A stretch of 64,000 nucleotides of DNA. Source: AP-15 sp963796155. GTDB taxonomy: Bacteria; Pseudomonadota; Alphaproteobacteria; ATCC43930; CGMCC-115725. The notes beneath the pieces are model-generated. The model ran no database searches and had not been told where the DNA came from. It saw only the letters and a program-made list of their open reading frames with translations. The translations under genes and the position numbers were made by a program. The DNA lies in the NCBI GenBank assembly GCA_963796155.1, contig CAWCKT010000048.1, positions 72,127 through 136,126 of the forward strand, written 5' to 3'. How positions within the stretch are numbered: position 1 is the first letter of the stretch; the number at the start of each line of letters is the position of its first letter. Positions 33,719 through 43,021 of this stretch are shown here, in pieces.

Positions 33719-34660
33719 TCAGGCGAAGTGGCCGGCGATGATCCCGCCGAGCATCAGCCAGCCGACGGCCCGGTTCGACCGGAACTTGGCGAGGCAATCG
33801 GCCGGGTCGTCGGTGACCACCCGCGCCGCCTGCCACGCGAGCTGCAGCGCCGATCCGGCGAGCCCGGCCCAAAACAAGATGCCGAGCCCGGCTGCGGCGC
33901 CCGCCGCCGCCCACAACAGCAGCGCGCCAGTATAGAAAGCGAAGAGCCACGGCCGGGTATGCGGTCCGAGCGCGATCGCCGAGGATTTGACGCCGACGCG
34001 CAAATCGTCCTCCTTGTCCTGGTGCGCGTAGATCGTGTCATAGCCGATCGTCCACGATACGCCGCCGAGATAGAGGAGGATCGCGGGCCAGGCGAGGGCA
34101 CCGGCGACGGCAGTCCAGCCGATCAGCGCCCCCCAGTTGAAATTGAGGCCGAGGAAGACCTGCGGCCAATAGGTGATCCGCTTCATGAAAGGATAGGTGG
34201 CGATCAGCCCGAGAACGGCAAAACCGAGCAGGATCGTCAAACGGTTGAGGCAGAACAGCACGGCCGCGCCGACCGCCAGCTGGAGCAGCAGGAACAGAAC
34301 CGCCCGGCGCACCGACACGGCACCGCTCGGCAGCGGCCGCAGCCGGGTGCGTGCGACCTGCGCGTCATAATGCCGGTCCGCAATGTCGTTCAAGGTGCAG
34401 CCCGCACCCCGCATCACGACCGCGCCGACGGCGAACAGGGTCAGCAATACGGGATCGGGCCAGCGCGGCGATGCGAGCGCGATCCCCCACCAACCGGGGA
34501 ACAGCAGCAGCCAGGTTCCGATCGGGCGATCGAGCCGAGCCAGGCGGGCGTATGGCCGAACCCCGGCGGGAAGGTATCGCTCGACCCAGTCGCCGTGACG
34601 GATGTCGCTCGGGTCGGGGAGGGAAGCCGGCTGTCTTTGCAGCGGCGTGATCGTTTCCAT
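33719..34660 (-). CDS. ubiA: 4-hydroxybenzoate octaprenyltransferase
   Basis: A 313-residue membrane prenyltransferase that attaches the polyprenyl tail to 4-hydroxybenzoate in ubiquinone synthesis. The first Asp-rich motif is CTLNDIADRHYDAQVARTR and the second is YDTIYAHQDKEDD, both Mg-diphosphate binding sites; eight or nine transmembrane helices follow the family pattern. The start is at ATG 34660 (METITPLQ). It heads a leftward operon with a methyltransferase, ubiD and pmbA, and is divergent from rsmE with a 37-bp gap, so the two promoters overlap. Confidence 0.93.
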   Translation of the reverse strand: METITPLQRQPASLPDPSDIRHGDWVERYLPAGVRPYARLARLDRPIGTWLLLFPGWWGIALASPRWPDPVLLTLFAVGAVVMRGAGCTLNDIADRHYDAQVARTRLRPLPSGAVSVRRAVLFLLLQLAVGAAVLFCLNRLTILLGFAVLGLIATYPFMKRITYWPQVFLGLNFNWGALIGWTAVAGALAWPAILLYLGGVSWTIGYDTIYAHQDKEDDLRVGVKSSAIALGPHTRPWLFAFYTGALLLWAAAGAAAGLGILFWAGLAGSALQLAWQAARVVTDDPADCLAKFRSNRAVGWLMLGGIIAGHFA

Positions 34661-34697
34661 CGGGCCGATTCTAATTTTAATCTCGCCGGCGCGACAG

Positions 34698-35462
34698 ATG
34701 GAGCACGCCCGCTTGGCCAACCGCCGGGAGCCGCGCCTTTATATCGAAGCCGGGCTCGCGCCGGGAGCTCTGGTCGAGCTCTCGGCAGGCCAGGTGCATC
34801 GTCTCCGCTCGGTGCTGCGGCTCGACCGGGGGGCGGCGGTTGCGGCGTTCAACGCCGAGGACGGCGAATGGCGCTGCCATATCGCCGAGTTCGGCAAAAA
34901 CCGGGCGCGGCTGGCGGTCGAGCACCGATTGCGGGCGGCCGAACCCGAGCCCGACCTCTGGCTTCTGTTCGCACCGATCAAGCGGGCACGCCTCGACTGG
35001 CTGGTCGAAAAGGCGACCGAGCTCGGCGCCTCGGCGCTGTGGCCGGTGTGGACGGCGCGAACCCAGGTCGAGCGTCTCAACTCGGAGCGATTGCGGGCGC
35101 ATGCCATTTCGGCGGCCGAGCAGAGCGAGCGTCTCTCGGTGCCCGAATTGCGCTCGCCGGAAGCGCTCGACCGGGTGCTTACCCTCTGGCCTGCCACGCG
35201 GCCCTTGATCGTCTGTGACGAGAGCGGTGCGGGCGAACCGATCAGCGAAGCCGCGACAAGGCTCCCCGCGGGGCCGGCAGCGGTTCTCGTCGGCCCGGAA
35301 GGCGGGTTCGACCAAACGGAGCTTGACGCCTTGGGCAAACTCTCTTTTGTTAGCCGCGTCGGGCTGGGCCCGAGGGTGTTGCGCGCCGAGACCGCTGCTC
35401 TTGCGACCTTGGCGGTGTTCCAGGCGATTGCCGGTGATTGGCGCGGCACCCGTACTCGCTGA
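34698..35462 (+). CDS. rsmE: 16S rRNA (uracil(1498)-N(3))-methyltransferase
   Basis: A 254-residue SPOUT-class enzyme that methylates U1498 of 16S rRNA. The N-terminal PUA-like part has HRLRSVLRLDRG. The C-terminal knotted domain has KRARLDWLVEKATELGASAL, VGPEGGF and GLGPRVLRAETAAL, the SAM-binding knot. The start ATG 34698 gives the family-like beginning NRREPRLYIEA. The gene order rsmE-gshA next to ubiA is common in alphaproteobacteria. Confidence 0.93.
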   Translation: MEHARLANRREPRLYIEAGLAPGALVELSAGQVHRLRSVLRLDRGAAVAAFNAEDGEWRCHIAEFGKNRARLAVEHRLRAAEPEPDLWLLFAPIKRARLDWLVEKATELGASALWPVWTARTQVERLNSERLRAHAISAAEQSERLSVPELRSPEALDRVLTLWPATRPLIVCDESGAGEPISEAATRLPAGPAAVLVGPEGGFDQTELDALGKLSFVSRVGLGPRVLRAETAALATLAVFQAIAGDWRGTRTR

Positions 35463-35497
35463 TCGTCCTTGCCGTTGTCCAGGGAGTTTCGCCGAGG

Positions 35498-36865
35498 ATG
35501 ACCACCGCCCCGAGCTCGCCAGGAGCGCCGATCACCGATAGACGGCAGCTCGTCGAACATCTCGAAAGGGGCTGCAAGCCGCCCTCGGCGTGGCGCGTCG
35601 GCACCGAGCACGAGAAGTTCGTCTTTCGGCGCTCGGATCTGCGCCGGGCGCCCTATGAGGGACCGGACGGGATCGGCGCCTTGCTGCGCGAGATGACGCG
35701 CTTCGGCTGGAAGCCGATTCTCGAAAACGGCGGCACAATTGCGCTCGCCAACGATGCGCAATGCGCGATCACGCTCGAGCCGGGGGGCCAGTTCGAGCTG
35801 AGCGGCGCGCCGCTCGAGACGGTGCATCAGACGTGCGACGAGGTGCACGAGCATCTTCGCCAGGTGCGCGAGGTTTGCGACGAGCTCGGGCTCGGCATGC
35901 TCGGGCTCGGCTTCGACCCGAAATGGCGGCGCGACGAGATCCCGTTCATGCCCAAGGCCCGCTACCGGATCATGCGGGATTACATGCCGAAGAAAGGCCG
36001 GCTCGGCCTCGACATGATGCTGCGCACCTGTACGGTGCAGGCGAACCTCGACTACGCATCCGAGACCGACATGGTAAAGAAATTTCGCGTCGGTCTCGCG
36101 CTGCAGCCGGTCGCCGTGGCGCTCTTCGCCAACTCCCCTTTTGTCGAGGGCCGGCCCTCCGGATTTCTCAGCCATCGCAGCCTGGTGTGGACCGACACCG
36201 ATCCCGACCGGTGCGGCACCCTGCCGTTCGTCTTCGAAGAGGGGTTCGGGTTCGAGCGCTATGTCGACTACATGCTCGACGTGCCGATGTACTTCGTCTA
36301 TCGGGGCGGACGTTACATCGACGCGAGCGGCCAGTCCTTCCGCGATTTCATCGCCGGCAGGCTGCCGGCGCTGACCAATGACGTCCCGCGGATCGGCGAC
36401 TGGGCCGACCATTTGACGACGGCGTTTCCCGAGGTGCGGCTGAAGACCTTTCTCGAAATGCGCGGCGCCGACGGCGGTCCGTGGCGCCGGCTCTGCGCCC
36501 TGCCGGCACTGTGGGTCGGGCTCCTCTACGATTCGGCGGCGCTCGATGCGGCCTACGATCTCGTCGCGGACTGGACCGCCGAGGAGCGCGAGGCGATGCG
36601 GCGCGACGTGCCGCGCCTCGGGCTCGCCACGCCGCTGCGCACCCGGACGTTGCGCGACATCGCGCTGGAGATGCTCGAGATCGCTCGCGAAGGACTGCAT
36701 CGGCGGGCTCGCCGCAGCGCCGCCGGCGAGGACGAGACGTATTTTCTCGATCCGCTGTTCGCGATCGCCGGCTCGGGCCGCACCCCGGCCGAAGAGCTCC
36801 TCGAAGATTATCGCACCCGCTGGGGCGGCGTGATCGATCCGGTCTTCACCGATTACGCTTACTGA
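35498..36865 (+). CDS. gshA: Glutamate-cysteine ligase
   Basis: A 455-residue ATP-dependent enzyme that makes gamma-glutamylcysteine, the first step of glutathione synthesis. It is of the plant/alphaproteobacterial type: WRVGTEHEKFVF, ILENGGTIALANDAQCAITL, EPGGQFELSGAPLETVHQTC, LGFDPKW and MLRTCTVQANLDYASE. The start at 35498 (MTTAPSSPG) is chosen because rsmE ends at 35462 and no family sequence lies before it. It probably shares a transcript with rsmE. Confidence 0.93.
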   Translation: MTTAPSSPGAPITDRRQLVEHLERGCKPPSAWRVGTEHEKFVFRRSDLRRAPYEGPDGIGALLREMTRFGWKPILENGGTIALANDAQCAITLEPGGQFELSGAPLETVHQTCDEVHEHLRQVREVCDELGLGMLGLGFDPKWRRDEIPFMPKARYRIMRDYMPKKGRLGLDMMLRTCTVQANLDYASETDMVKKFRVGLALQPVAVALFANSPFVEGRPSGFLSHRSLVWTDTDPDRCGTLPFVFEEGFGFERYVDYMLDVPMYFVYRGGRYIDASGQSFRDFIAGRLPALTNDVPRIGDWADHLTTAFPEVRLKTFLEMRGADGGPWRRLCALPALWVGLLYDSAALDAAYDLVADWTAEEREAMRRDVPRLGLATPLRTRTLRDIALEMLEIAREGLHRRARRSAAGEDETYFLDPLFAIAGSGRTPAEELLEDYRTRWGGVIDPVFTDYAY

Positions 36866-36915
36866 CGAGCCAGCGCGTGCGCAGGGCGGCCCGTCATGCC
36901 GATCGGATATTGGGC

Positions 36916-38296
36916 TCAGCCGTCGGGCGAGGCCTCGACCGGTACGGCACTCGCGGCGGGCACGGACCGGTAGGCCAGTTCCCCGGAGATGTCGCGGTTC
37001 GTGTAATCCGGCAGCGGGACGGTCGCCGCGACGCTGATGACCGCGGTGACCAGAATGTAGAGCGCGATTGCATAGCCTGAGCCGGTCCAGGCGAGCAGTG
37101 CCGTCGCGATCAATGGCGCCGGCCCGCCGGCAACGATCGATGCCAGATGAAAGCCGAGCGAGGAGCCGCTGTAGCGCAGCCGCGCCGGGAAGCACTCGGC
37201 GATCAGCGCCGCTTGCGGCCCGTAGGCCATGTCGTGCGGGATGAAGGACACGACGATCGCGAAAAAGATCACCGCGGGAATGGCGGTGTTCAGGAGCGCG
37301 AAATAAACGAAGCTGAACACCCCTATCGTCGCGATGCCGATCAGGTACATCCGTTTGCGGCCAACGCGGTCCGAGATGTGTCCGGCGAGCGGGGTGGTGA
37401 CCGCCGACAGCATGGTGGCGACCATCACCGCGGCCAGCAGCAGGTCGCGGCTGCTGTGCAAGACCGTCGTGCCGTAGGTGAAGATGAAGGCGGCGAAGAT
37501 ATAGAAGGGTCCCTGCTGCCCGGTCCGCGCCAGGGCGGTCAACACGACCAGCTTGGGCTGGTGCCTCAGCACTTCGAGCACCGGCGTGCGCTCTACCCGC
37601 CGCTCCTCGACGATGCGGGTGAAGGTCGGCGTCTCGAGAATGCCGAGGCGGATATAGAGCCCGATCCCCACCATGACGATGCTGAGCCAGAACGGCACAC
37701 GCCATCCCCAGTCGAGAAACCGGTCGCCGGAAAGCCGACTGAACAGCAGCACCATCAGATTGGCGAGAAAGAGGCCAGCCGGACCGCCCCATTGCGGCCA
37801 GGAGGTAATGAAGCCGCGATGCGCGTTGGTCTTCGCCCATTCCATCGCGATCAAGGTCGCGCCGCCCCATTCGCCGCCGATGCCCACACCCTGGATAAAG
37901 CGCACGATCGTCAGGATCACCGCACCCCAGATGCCGATCGCGGCGTAGCTGGGCACAAAGCCGACCGCGAAGGTCGACAAACCGGTCAACAGCAGAGTGG
38001 CGATCAAGCGTCACCTTGCGTCCGACGCGGTCGCCGTAATGGCCGAAGAGTGCCGCACCGAACGGCCGTGCGATAAAGCCGACGGCGTAGATGCCGAAGG
38101 CCTGGAGGGTGCCGACCAGCGGATCGGATGACGGGAAGTAGAGCTTGGCAAAGACGAGCGGCGCCACTTGCACATAGAGCAGGAAATCGTATGCCTCGAT
38201 GATCGTCCCGACGGTGCCGGCGACGACCGCGCGGCGCAGCTGTACGCGCTGCTCGGCATCGGATAGGCGAGGGGCGGAGATTTCGGATGTCGTCAT
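36916..38296 (-). CDS. MFS transporter, metabolite:H+ symporter (MHS) type, frame interrupted by one extra base
   Basis: Twelve-helix importer. The N-terminal segment (from MTTSEISAPRLSDAEQRV) includes GTVGTIIEAYDFLLYVQVAP and the first conserved loop GHYGDRVGRKVT. The frame then shifts by +1 near 38005-38015, and the remaining ten or so helices run to 36916, with VRFIQGVGIGGEWGGATLIA and the mid-loop GHISDRVGRKR. The 1381-nt span is one base too long. Read through it is a 459-residue MHS-family protein, which usually imports organic acids or osmolytes. The extra base is in the same CTTG context as in ubiD, suggesting consensus error. Confidence 0.85.
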
Positions 38297-38568
38297 CACC
38301 TGGCCTCCCTGCATCGCGCTCTCTCGGCGGCGGAAGCCGCGACGGGCACTTGGCAACGGGTGAGGTTAGCAGCCGCGGCAGCGCGCGAACAAGCCGCCGA
38401 GCGGATAGCTTGTGAGTGCGTCCAAAGCGATGATAGGCCGGGCACCCTTTGCGGGCGATCCTCGCCCTTGACGCGGGACGAGGCGGCAATTACCCACCGT
38501 GCCTCGGCGTGCTCGGAGGGGCGACCGCTCCGCGACCGCGGCGGGTCCGTAATGAAAGAGGGGCGAGG

Positions 38569-39900
38569 ATGCGGCGCATCCATCGGCGCAAGCTGTTGCA
38601 ATTTTCCGGCACCGCGGCGGTGGCGGCGGCGACCGGCGGGCTCTCCGGCATGCTCGCGGCCGGGCGGGCGCCCGCTTATGCCCAGGGTACGACCCTGCAC
38701 TGGCTCAAATTCGTCGATTTCGTGCCGCCTTCGGACCAGCTGCTGAAGGGCCGCATTGCCGAGGAATGCCAGAAGGCGCTCGGCATCAGGCTCAACATCG
38801 AGACCATCGACGGAAACGGCGTGCAGGCACGCATCACCTCGGCGATCCAGTCGGGGACGGGTGCGGACATCATGATGGCGATCAGCAACTGGCCGCAGCT
38901 CTACACCGACAGCGTCGTTCCGGTCGACGACCTCGCCGAGGAGATCGGCAAGGCGCAGGACGGCTATTACGAGACCGCGCGCGTGTGCGCCAATGACGGC
39001 AAGCATTGGATCGGCGTGCCGTGGACGATCATCCCGTCGGTGCTGGTCAACCGCACCTCGTGGTTTGCCGAGATCGGCATCAACGCCGAGAACTTTCCGA
39101 AGACCTGGGACGATTACCGCGCCGCCGGCAAAAAGCTGAAGCCCCAATCGCGGCCGTTCGGCCAGACCTTGGGCCACACCTATGGCGACGCGCCCGCTTT
39201 CTGGTACCCGTATCTCTGGTCATGGGGCGGCAAGGAGGTCGAAGCCGACGGCAAGACCGTCGTCCTGAACAGCAAGGAAACCGTCGAATCGGTCAAGTAT
39301 GCGGCCGCCTTCTGGAAGGATTGCTACGACGAGGGCGGCTTTGCCTGGGACGACGCCAGCAACAACCGTGCGTTTTTGTCGAATACCTGCAGCTCGACCG
39401 AGAACGGCGCCTCGATCTACCTGCTCGCCAAGCGCAAATTCGAGGATTACACGACCGAGACCGGCAAGCCGCTGAAGGACGACATTTTCCACATGCCGCT
39501 GCCGGCGGGGGCAGCGGGCCAGTTCAGCTATCACGTGCCGTTCACCAACATGGTGATGGGCTACTCGAAGAACCAAAAGGCGGCGATGGAGTTTCTGCGC
39601 TGGATCCACACGAAGGACGTCTTCGACCCCTGGTACGCCTCGCAGGAGGGCTTCTCGGTCGGCGCGACCAAGATGTGGATCAACCACCCGCTGTGGAAAG
39701 AGGATCCGGTCATGCTGCCCTACCGCACCGCGGTGTTCAGCGGCCGCTTTGCCGGCTATGCCGGCCCGTCGAACCGCCCCGCGGCCGAGGCGATCTCGAA
39801 ATACCTGATCGTCGACATGTATTCGAAGGCCGCGCAGGGCACGCCCGCCGAAGACGCCGTCAAATGGGCGCATGGCGAGCTGACGAAGATCTACGCCTGA
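38569..39900 (+). CDS. Extracellular solute-binding protein, family 1, with Tat-type signal
   Basis: A 443-residue periplasmic binding protein. The N-terminus RRIHRRKLLQFSGTAAVAAA is a twin-arginine-like signal, cleaved near AYA-QG. The mature part has the maltose-type fold: RLNIETIDGNGVQARITSAI, GTGADIMMAISNWPQLYTD, WIGVPWTIIPSVLVNRTSW and AAMEFLRWIHTKDVFDPWY. No permease or ATPase gene is adjacent, so it is an orphan or pairs with a distant transporter. The start ATG 38569 follows GGGCGAGG. The substrate is unknown, probably a sugar or polyol by family. Confidence 0.88.
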   Translation: MRRIHRRKLLQFSGTAAVAAATGGLSGMLAAGRAPAYAQGTTLHWLKFVDFVPPSDQLLKGRIAEECQKALGIRLNIETIDGNGVQARITSAIQSGTGADIMMAISNWPQLYTDSVVPVDDLAEEIGKAQDGYYETARVCANDGKHWIGVPWTIIPSVLVNRTSWFAEIGINAENFPKTWDDYRAAGKKLKPQSRPFGQTLGHTYGDAPAFWYPYLWSWGGKEVEADGKTVVLNSKETVESVKYAAAFWKDCYDEGGFAWDDASNNRAFLSNTCSSTENGASIYLLAKRKFEDYTTETGKPLKDDIFHMPLPAGAAGQFSYHVPFTNMVMGYSKNQKAAMEFLRWIHTKDVFDPWYASQEGFSVGATKMWINHPLWKEDPVMLPYRTAVFSGRFAGYAGPSNRPAAEAISKYLIVDMYSKAAQGTPAEDAVKWAHGELTKIYA

Positions 39901-40257
39901 GCCGCACCGGTCGAGCTCTGCCCGCCGGCATTCTTCGGCCCCCGGCGCCTTGCAAGGTGGTCCGATTTCGGCCGTGAGAGTGCTGTGTCCTTCAATTAGC
40001 TTTGCTACCGGAGAGTAATGGGCTGACAGGCCTTGCCGGTACCGGAGTGCTCCACCTTTCCTGTCACACCGGCGAAGGAGGTTGTAATCAAATCGGCAGC
40101 CTCTCCAATCGTCGCCCCGCGAAAGCGGGGGCCCAGAGCAAGTGACTGAAATCCCTTGGTTCCCCGGGCATTTTTGGTGACGAACAAGACCTCCGCAGAG
40201 TAATCTTGAACCTTAGCAAAACTCCCGCACCTTTTAGATGAGCTTAACCGGAGCCGG
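39901..40257. other. Intergenic region with a partial REP-like repeat
   Basis: No gene is seen. It contains the partial repeat at 40110-40180 and marks the left edge of the second accessory pocket. Confidence 0.4.
40110..40180. repeat. REP-like palindromic repeat (partial copy)
   Basis: CGTCGCCCCGCGAAAGCGGGGGCCCAG matches the left arm of the repeat at 24332-24410 (given here as its first 20 bases and remainder described: a GCGAAAGC hairpin followed by GGGCCCAG). The right arm is diverged, ending GGTGACGAA instead of the second hairpin. Confidence 0.65.
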
Positions 40258-40479
40258 ATGAAGTCGCCACGACGGAGGAAGTCACAACTTCAGAGGAAGT
40301 CGCGCACTCGCGAGCACGTCATTGCGGACCTGGGCCTACACCACGTATCAGGCCCTGTGCTCCGCGCAGGCTTTACGATTGAGGCAGACCATGCAGATTA
40401 CGGCATTGATGCCCATATTGAGACCTTCGATGGCAATTATGTACTTAACGAACCTAAACTTATGCCATACTATACCTAG
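40258..40479 (+). pseudogene. N-terminal fragment of a DUF4365 protein
   Basis: The frame includes RTREHVIADLGLHHVSGPVL and AGFTIEADHADYGIDAHIET, the conserved start of DUF4365, a nuclease-like domain common in defence islands. Full proteins are several times longer; here the frame leaves the family after FDGN and stops at 40477-40479. It is truncated next to a short direct repeat. Confidence 0.6.
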
Positions 40480-40554
40480 TGTGTCGTCATATTGGCGTGC
40501 GGCGGTCGATTCTTCCGCTTGACTTCTGCGGCTAAGTGCCTATGCCATACTATA
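40461..40554. repeat. Pair of 14-bp direct repeats 80 bp apart
   Basis: TATGCCATACTATA occurs at 40461-40474 and 40541-40554. The first copy lies at the broken end of the DUF4365 fragment, so the repeats may mark a deletion or insertion footprint. Confidence 0.5.
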
Positions 40555-40559
40555 TGGCT

Positions 40560-41027
40560 TCAAGCTCCGATCTTCGCCTTGAGGGCGAGAACTTCAGTAA
40601 GCGCTTCGGTGCAGCGCTCGATGAGATCGTCGAGGTCCGCCGTGGTGTGGAGTTCGTCCCGTATGATCTCCGCTCGATCGAGTCGGATCGTTTGCACGAT
40701 GGCGGTGTTGGGTTCCGGCCCCTCGCGCCAAAGCCCGTGAGCAAGGACGTTTCGCTCACGCCGGATATCGTCAGTAGCCGCGAGAAGGTCGCGTAGCTCC
40801 TCTTCGAGCGTGGGGTTTTTCAGATGCAACGGACCAAGCGTTCTCAGCCAATCCGAAACCGTGCTGGCCGAGACGTTTTGCATGATGACGTACATGGGCG
40901 CGCGATCCGCGCCGATCAGCTTTGTCAGAACGTGGCCGAGGATTTCGTCGATCCAGGCGCAGCGGGTCACAATCAGGCCGATGCGGGCCAGAATGTCGAT
41001 GGTGAGATTGTACGAATTGGGCGGCAC
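40560..41027 (-). CDS. HEPN-like hypothetical protein
   Basis: A 155-residue all-helical protein: NLTIDILARIGLIVTRCAWI, then EELRDLLAATDDIRRERNVL followed by AHGLW. The RxRNxLAHG pattern near residue 93-101 resembles the Arg...His RNase-type motif of HEPN domains. The family is unnamed as far as I can tell. It is intact, unlike its neighbours, and stands alone on the minus strand in a pocket of defence-gene debris. A toxin or RNase role is inference from the motif. Confidence 0.6.
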   Translation of the reverse strand: MPPNSYNLTIDILARIGLIVTRCAWIDEILGHVLTKLIGADRAPMYVIMQNVSASTVSDWLRTLGPLHLKNPTLEEELRDLLAATDDIRRERNVLAHGLWREGPEPNTAIVQTIRLDRAEIIRDELHTTADLDDLIERCTEALTEVLALKAKIGA

Positions 41028-41150
41028 GACGTCTCCCGTCTAATACAACCAGGCGAGAATTTTCATGGCTTTCTTGCGCTCGGGAATAGCCACGAACTAA
41101 CCGAGGCTTTCAATGGTGCAAGATATACCCCGAACGCCCCCAAGGCGCAG

Positions 41151-41324
41151 CTATCGTTTCCGTTTATGGACTGCTGAGCGATCCTTCGGCAGCTTCGTCC
41201 GGGGTTTCGGTTTCTCGACTGGCGGATGCCGCGTTACCCGCTTCACCGCATCAACGAAACGATCCCAAGCGTCCGGGTGCAGCTCGATATCGTCGGGGTT
41301 CGGCCCGGGCTTCTCGGCTTTCAT
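41151..41324 (-). CDS. 57-residue basic hypothetical protein
   Basis: The small ORF starts MKAEKPGPNPDDIELHPDAW and ends in a Lys/Arg/Pro-rich tail. The NPDDIELHPDAWDRF pattern is familiar from short hypothetical proteins of rhizobia. Its ATG overlaps the TGA of the preceding small membrane-protein gene (ATGA, 41324-41321), so translation is probably coupled. Function unknown. Confidence 0.65.
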   Translation of the reverse strand: MKAEKPGPNPDDIELHPDAWDRFVDAVKRVTRHPPVEKPKPRTKLPKDRSAVHKRKR

Positions 41325-41551
41325 GGCTCATCCGAGGTAACGTTGAAGCAAGACGGTCGCCAAATGTTGCCTGTATTTCTCGAGTTATACTCACAAAATA
41401 GAATCTTCCCCTTCCATTGATCTATCAACCACGCGCGCGAGCAATCTCCCGAACTGCTAGTGCATGCGTGGGCGTTGATCTCATATCGGTGTGAGATGGC
41501 TATCGCTCCAGCGATGAGCGCGGCTCCGACCACCAGCGCCACAAGGTTCAT
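41321..41551 (-). CDS. Small membrane protein, DRWTG-like type
   Basis: A 76-residue protein with one N-terminal transmembrane helix (MNLVALVVGAALIAGAIAIS) and a short outer domain containing LIDQWKGKILFCEY. It resembles the 65-residue protein at 43152-43349 (YRIDRWTGVITACDM), so the two are distant paralogues of a tiny membrane-protein type common in rhizobia. It is coupled to the 57-residue gene. Confidence 0.6.
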   Translation of the reverse strand: MNLVALVVGAALIAGAIAISHRYEINAHACTSSSGDCSRAWLIDQWKGKILFCEYNSRNTGNIWRPSCFNVTSDEP

Positions 41552-42088
41552 GCTGTCAGATTAGCACGACGGAGCGGCCATGACAGCCGCCCCGCCTCTC
41601 CGCTATCCTAGGGACGCCAATCACACTAGGAGCGAAATTCCATGATCGACGAATCGGTTCCCGTTCTAATCCAATTTGCGATCGCAGGCGGATCACACGT
41701 TTTGCATCGCGACAATCATTCGCGAAGGCGATCAGCTTTTTGGCATCCCCACCCTGATAATCCCGACCTTTGCCCGTTTTCGGAAGATAGCGCTTGATCC
41801 AGATAGCCTTGAATTACATCCCAACAGCGGAAGTGGTAAGCCTCTATACATTCACCGGGGGGTGGTGCGTTGATGCCTGTTGCACGCTTCTCGCGTCTAG
41901 GGCGAGCCGATTTCCTCGGTTTCGGATTGCCCACGAGTTCCGCCGATAGGTGAGCCTCTTGCCCTTAATGCCGACTGCGGCGCGGGCCATGCGCTCGTCA
42001 TCGTCAACCCCGAGCATCCCGCGCGGCAGAGCGAGTTTGGGCACTTTTCTCTGGCTTGCCGAGCGGCGAGCGAGAGAGGCGTGCATTC
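41552..42088. other. Intergenic region with transposase debris
   Basis: It holds a fragment of an IS1595-type transposase (41934-42032, minus). Short open frames exist on both strands around 41640-41870, but I could not support any as a gene. Confidence 0.4.
41934..42032 (-). pseudogene. Fragment of IS1595-family transposase (C-terminal end)
   Basis: The minus-strand frame reads GMLGVDDDERMARAAVGIKG then KRLTYRRNS, aligning with ALGVDDLERADRALVGAKGK-RLTYE of the larger transposase remnant at 43730-44230. Only about 33 residues remain. Confidence 0.6.
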
Positions 42089-43021
42089 ATGGTGCTCCAG
42101 GCGTTCATAGACGATAGCGGCAATGAGCCTACCGATCCGGTATACGTATTGGCGGGGTTCATTGCCGATTCTGCAGCGTGGGCTAAATTTTCTGACGAAT
42201 GGCAATCCGCCTTAGACGAGTTTCCGAAGCTAGAATATTTCAAAATGAAGGAGGCTGAACGCCTACAGGACCAATTTGATCGGGAAAAGGGATGGGACGA
42301 AAGAAGGCGGGACAACAGGCTGATCACGTTCTGTCGGATAATTCAGAAGCATTCTGTGTATAGGGTGCATGCGTCCTTACGACATGCCGATTTCATCAAA
42401 CATGTAAAAAGCCTAGAGACGCCTATTCGTCGATCAATCTCGAATCACCCATATTATGTATTATTCCATCATTTGATACTAACGGTAGCTGCTGTAAGAC
42501 TTACTCTCGGAGAGATCGGAAAGGTAGATTTTATTTTTGATGAGCAGGGCAGCCTTGGCGATGATGCGGTGTACTATTGGAATAACTTCATGGTTCATGC
42601 GCTCCGCGGCTCTGCGACAGATTTCACTCCATATATAGGCAAGAAACCAAAATTCGAGGACGAGAAAGAGTTTACACCCCTCCAAGCGGCCGATCTATAC
42701 GCATGGCAATTACATCGAAATATAGTTGACAACACGGGGAGCATTATAGTGCCTCCCAGAATACCGCTAACGGTACTCAATTTTATATCGCCTATAGGTA
42801 ACGATCTCGGAGAGAATGCGCTTCGATTGCTGGGCGGCGCGCTTAAAGAATTTGGGCAACGCTACGTTGCGGCAAACCCTGATACGCCTCTCTTTGGTCC
42901 CGGCGAGAGGAAAACCGAGACCTTCCGTAGAAGCGCTAAAAAAGGGCGCCGCAGCACGAAAGCGGCGGCTACTCCGATTTCCGTCCCCGATCACGCTTCT
43001 TCGGACGAGTCACCTTGTTAA
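42089..43021 (+). CDS. DUF3800 domain protein
   Basis: A 310-residue protein with the DUF3800 signature at its start (MVLQAFIDDSGN, an RNase H-like strand with the acidic DDS) and later VDFIFDEQGS and LQAADLYAWQLHR, which carries the conserved ADL Asp. DUF3800 proteins are predicted metal-dependent nucleases found in mobile and defence regions. GC content is visibly lower than the surroundings (ATA and TTA codons are frequent), pointing to recent transfer. The start at 42089 is preferred over 42056 because the family begins at this Met. The 3' end overlaps a convergent small gene by 53 bp. Confidence 0.82.
   Translation: MVLQAFIDDSGNEPTDPVYVLAGFIADSAAWAKFSDEWQSALDEFPKLEYFKMKEAERLQDQFDREKGWDERRRDNRLITFCRIIQKHSVYRVHASLRHADFIKHVKSLETPIRRSISNHPYYVLFHHLILTVAAVRLTLGEIGKVDFIFDEQGSLGDDAVYYWNNFMVHALRGSATDFTPYIGKKPKFEDEKEFTPLQAADLYAWQLHRNIVDNTGSIIVPPRIPLTVLNFISPIGNDLGENALRLLGGALKEFGQRYVAANPDTPLFGPGERKTETFRRSAKKGRRSTKAAATPISVPDHASSDESPC

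Noticed and set aside
34739..38356. A 1205-codon open frame on the minus strand across rsmE, gshA and the MFS gene
   Set aside because: Only the part before about 38010 (MFS N-terminus) reads as protein. The rest is antisense to rsmE and gshA, whose motifs are clear, and is a product of high GC.
41643..41873. Short plus-strand frames after a GGAGCG ribosome-binding-like site
   Set aside because: Two overlapping frames look equally plausible and neither shows a conserved pattern.
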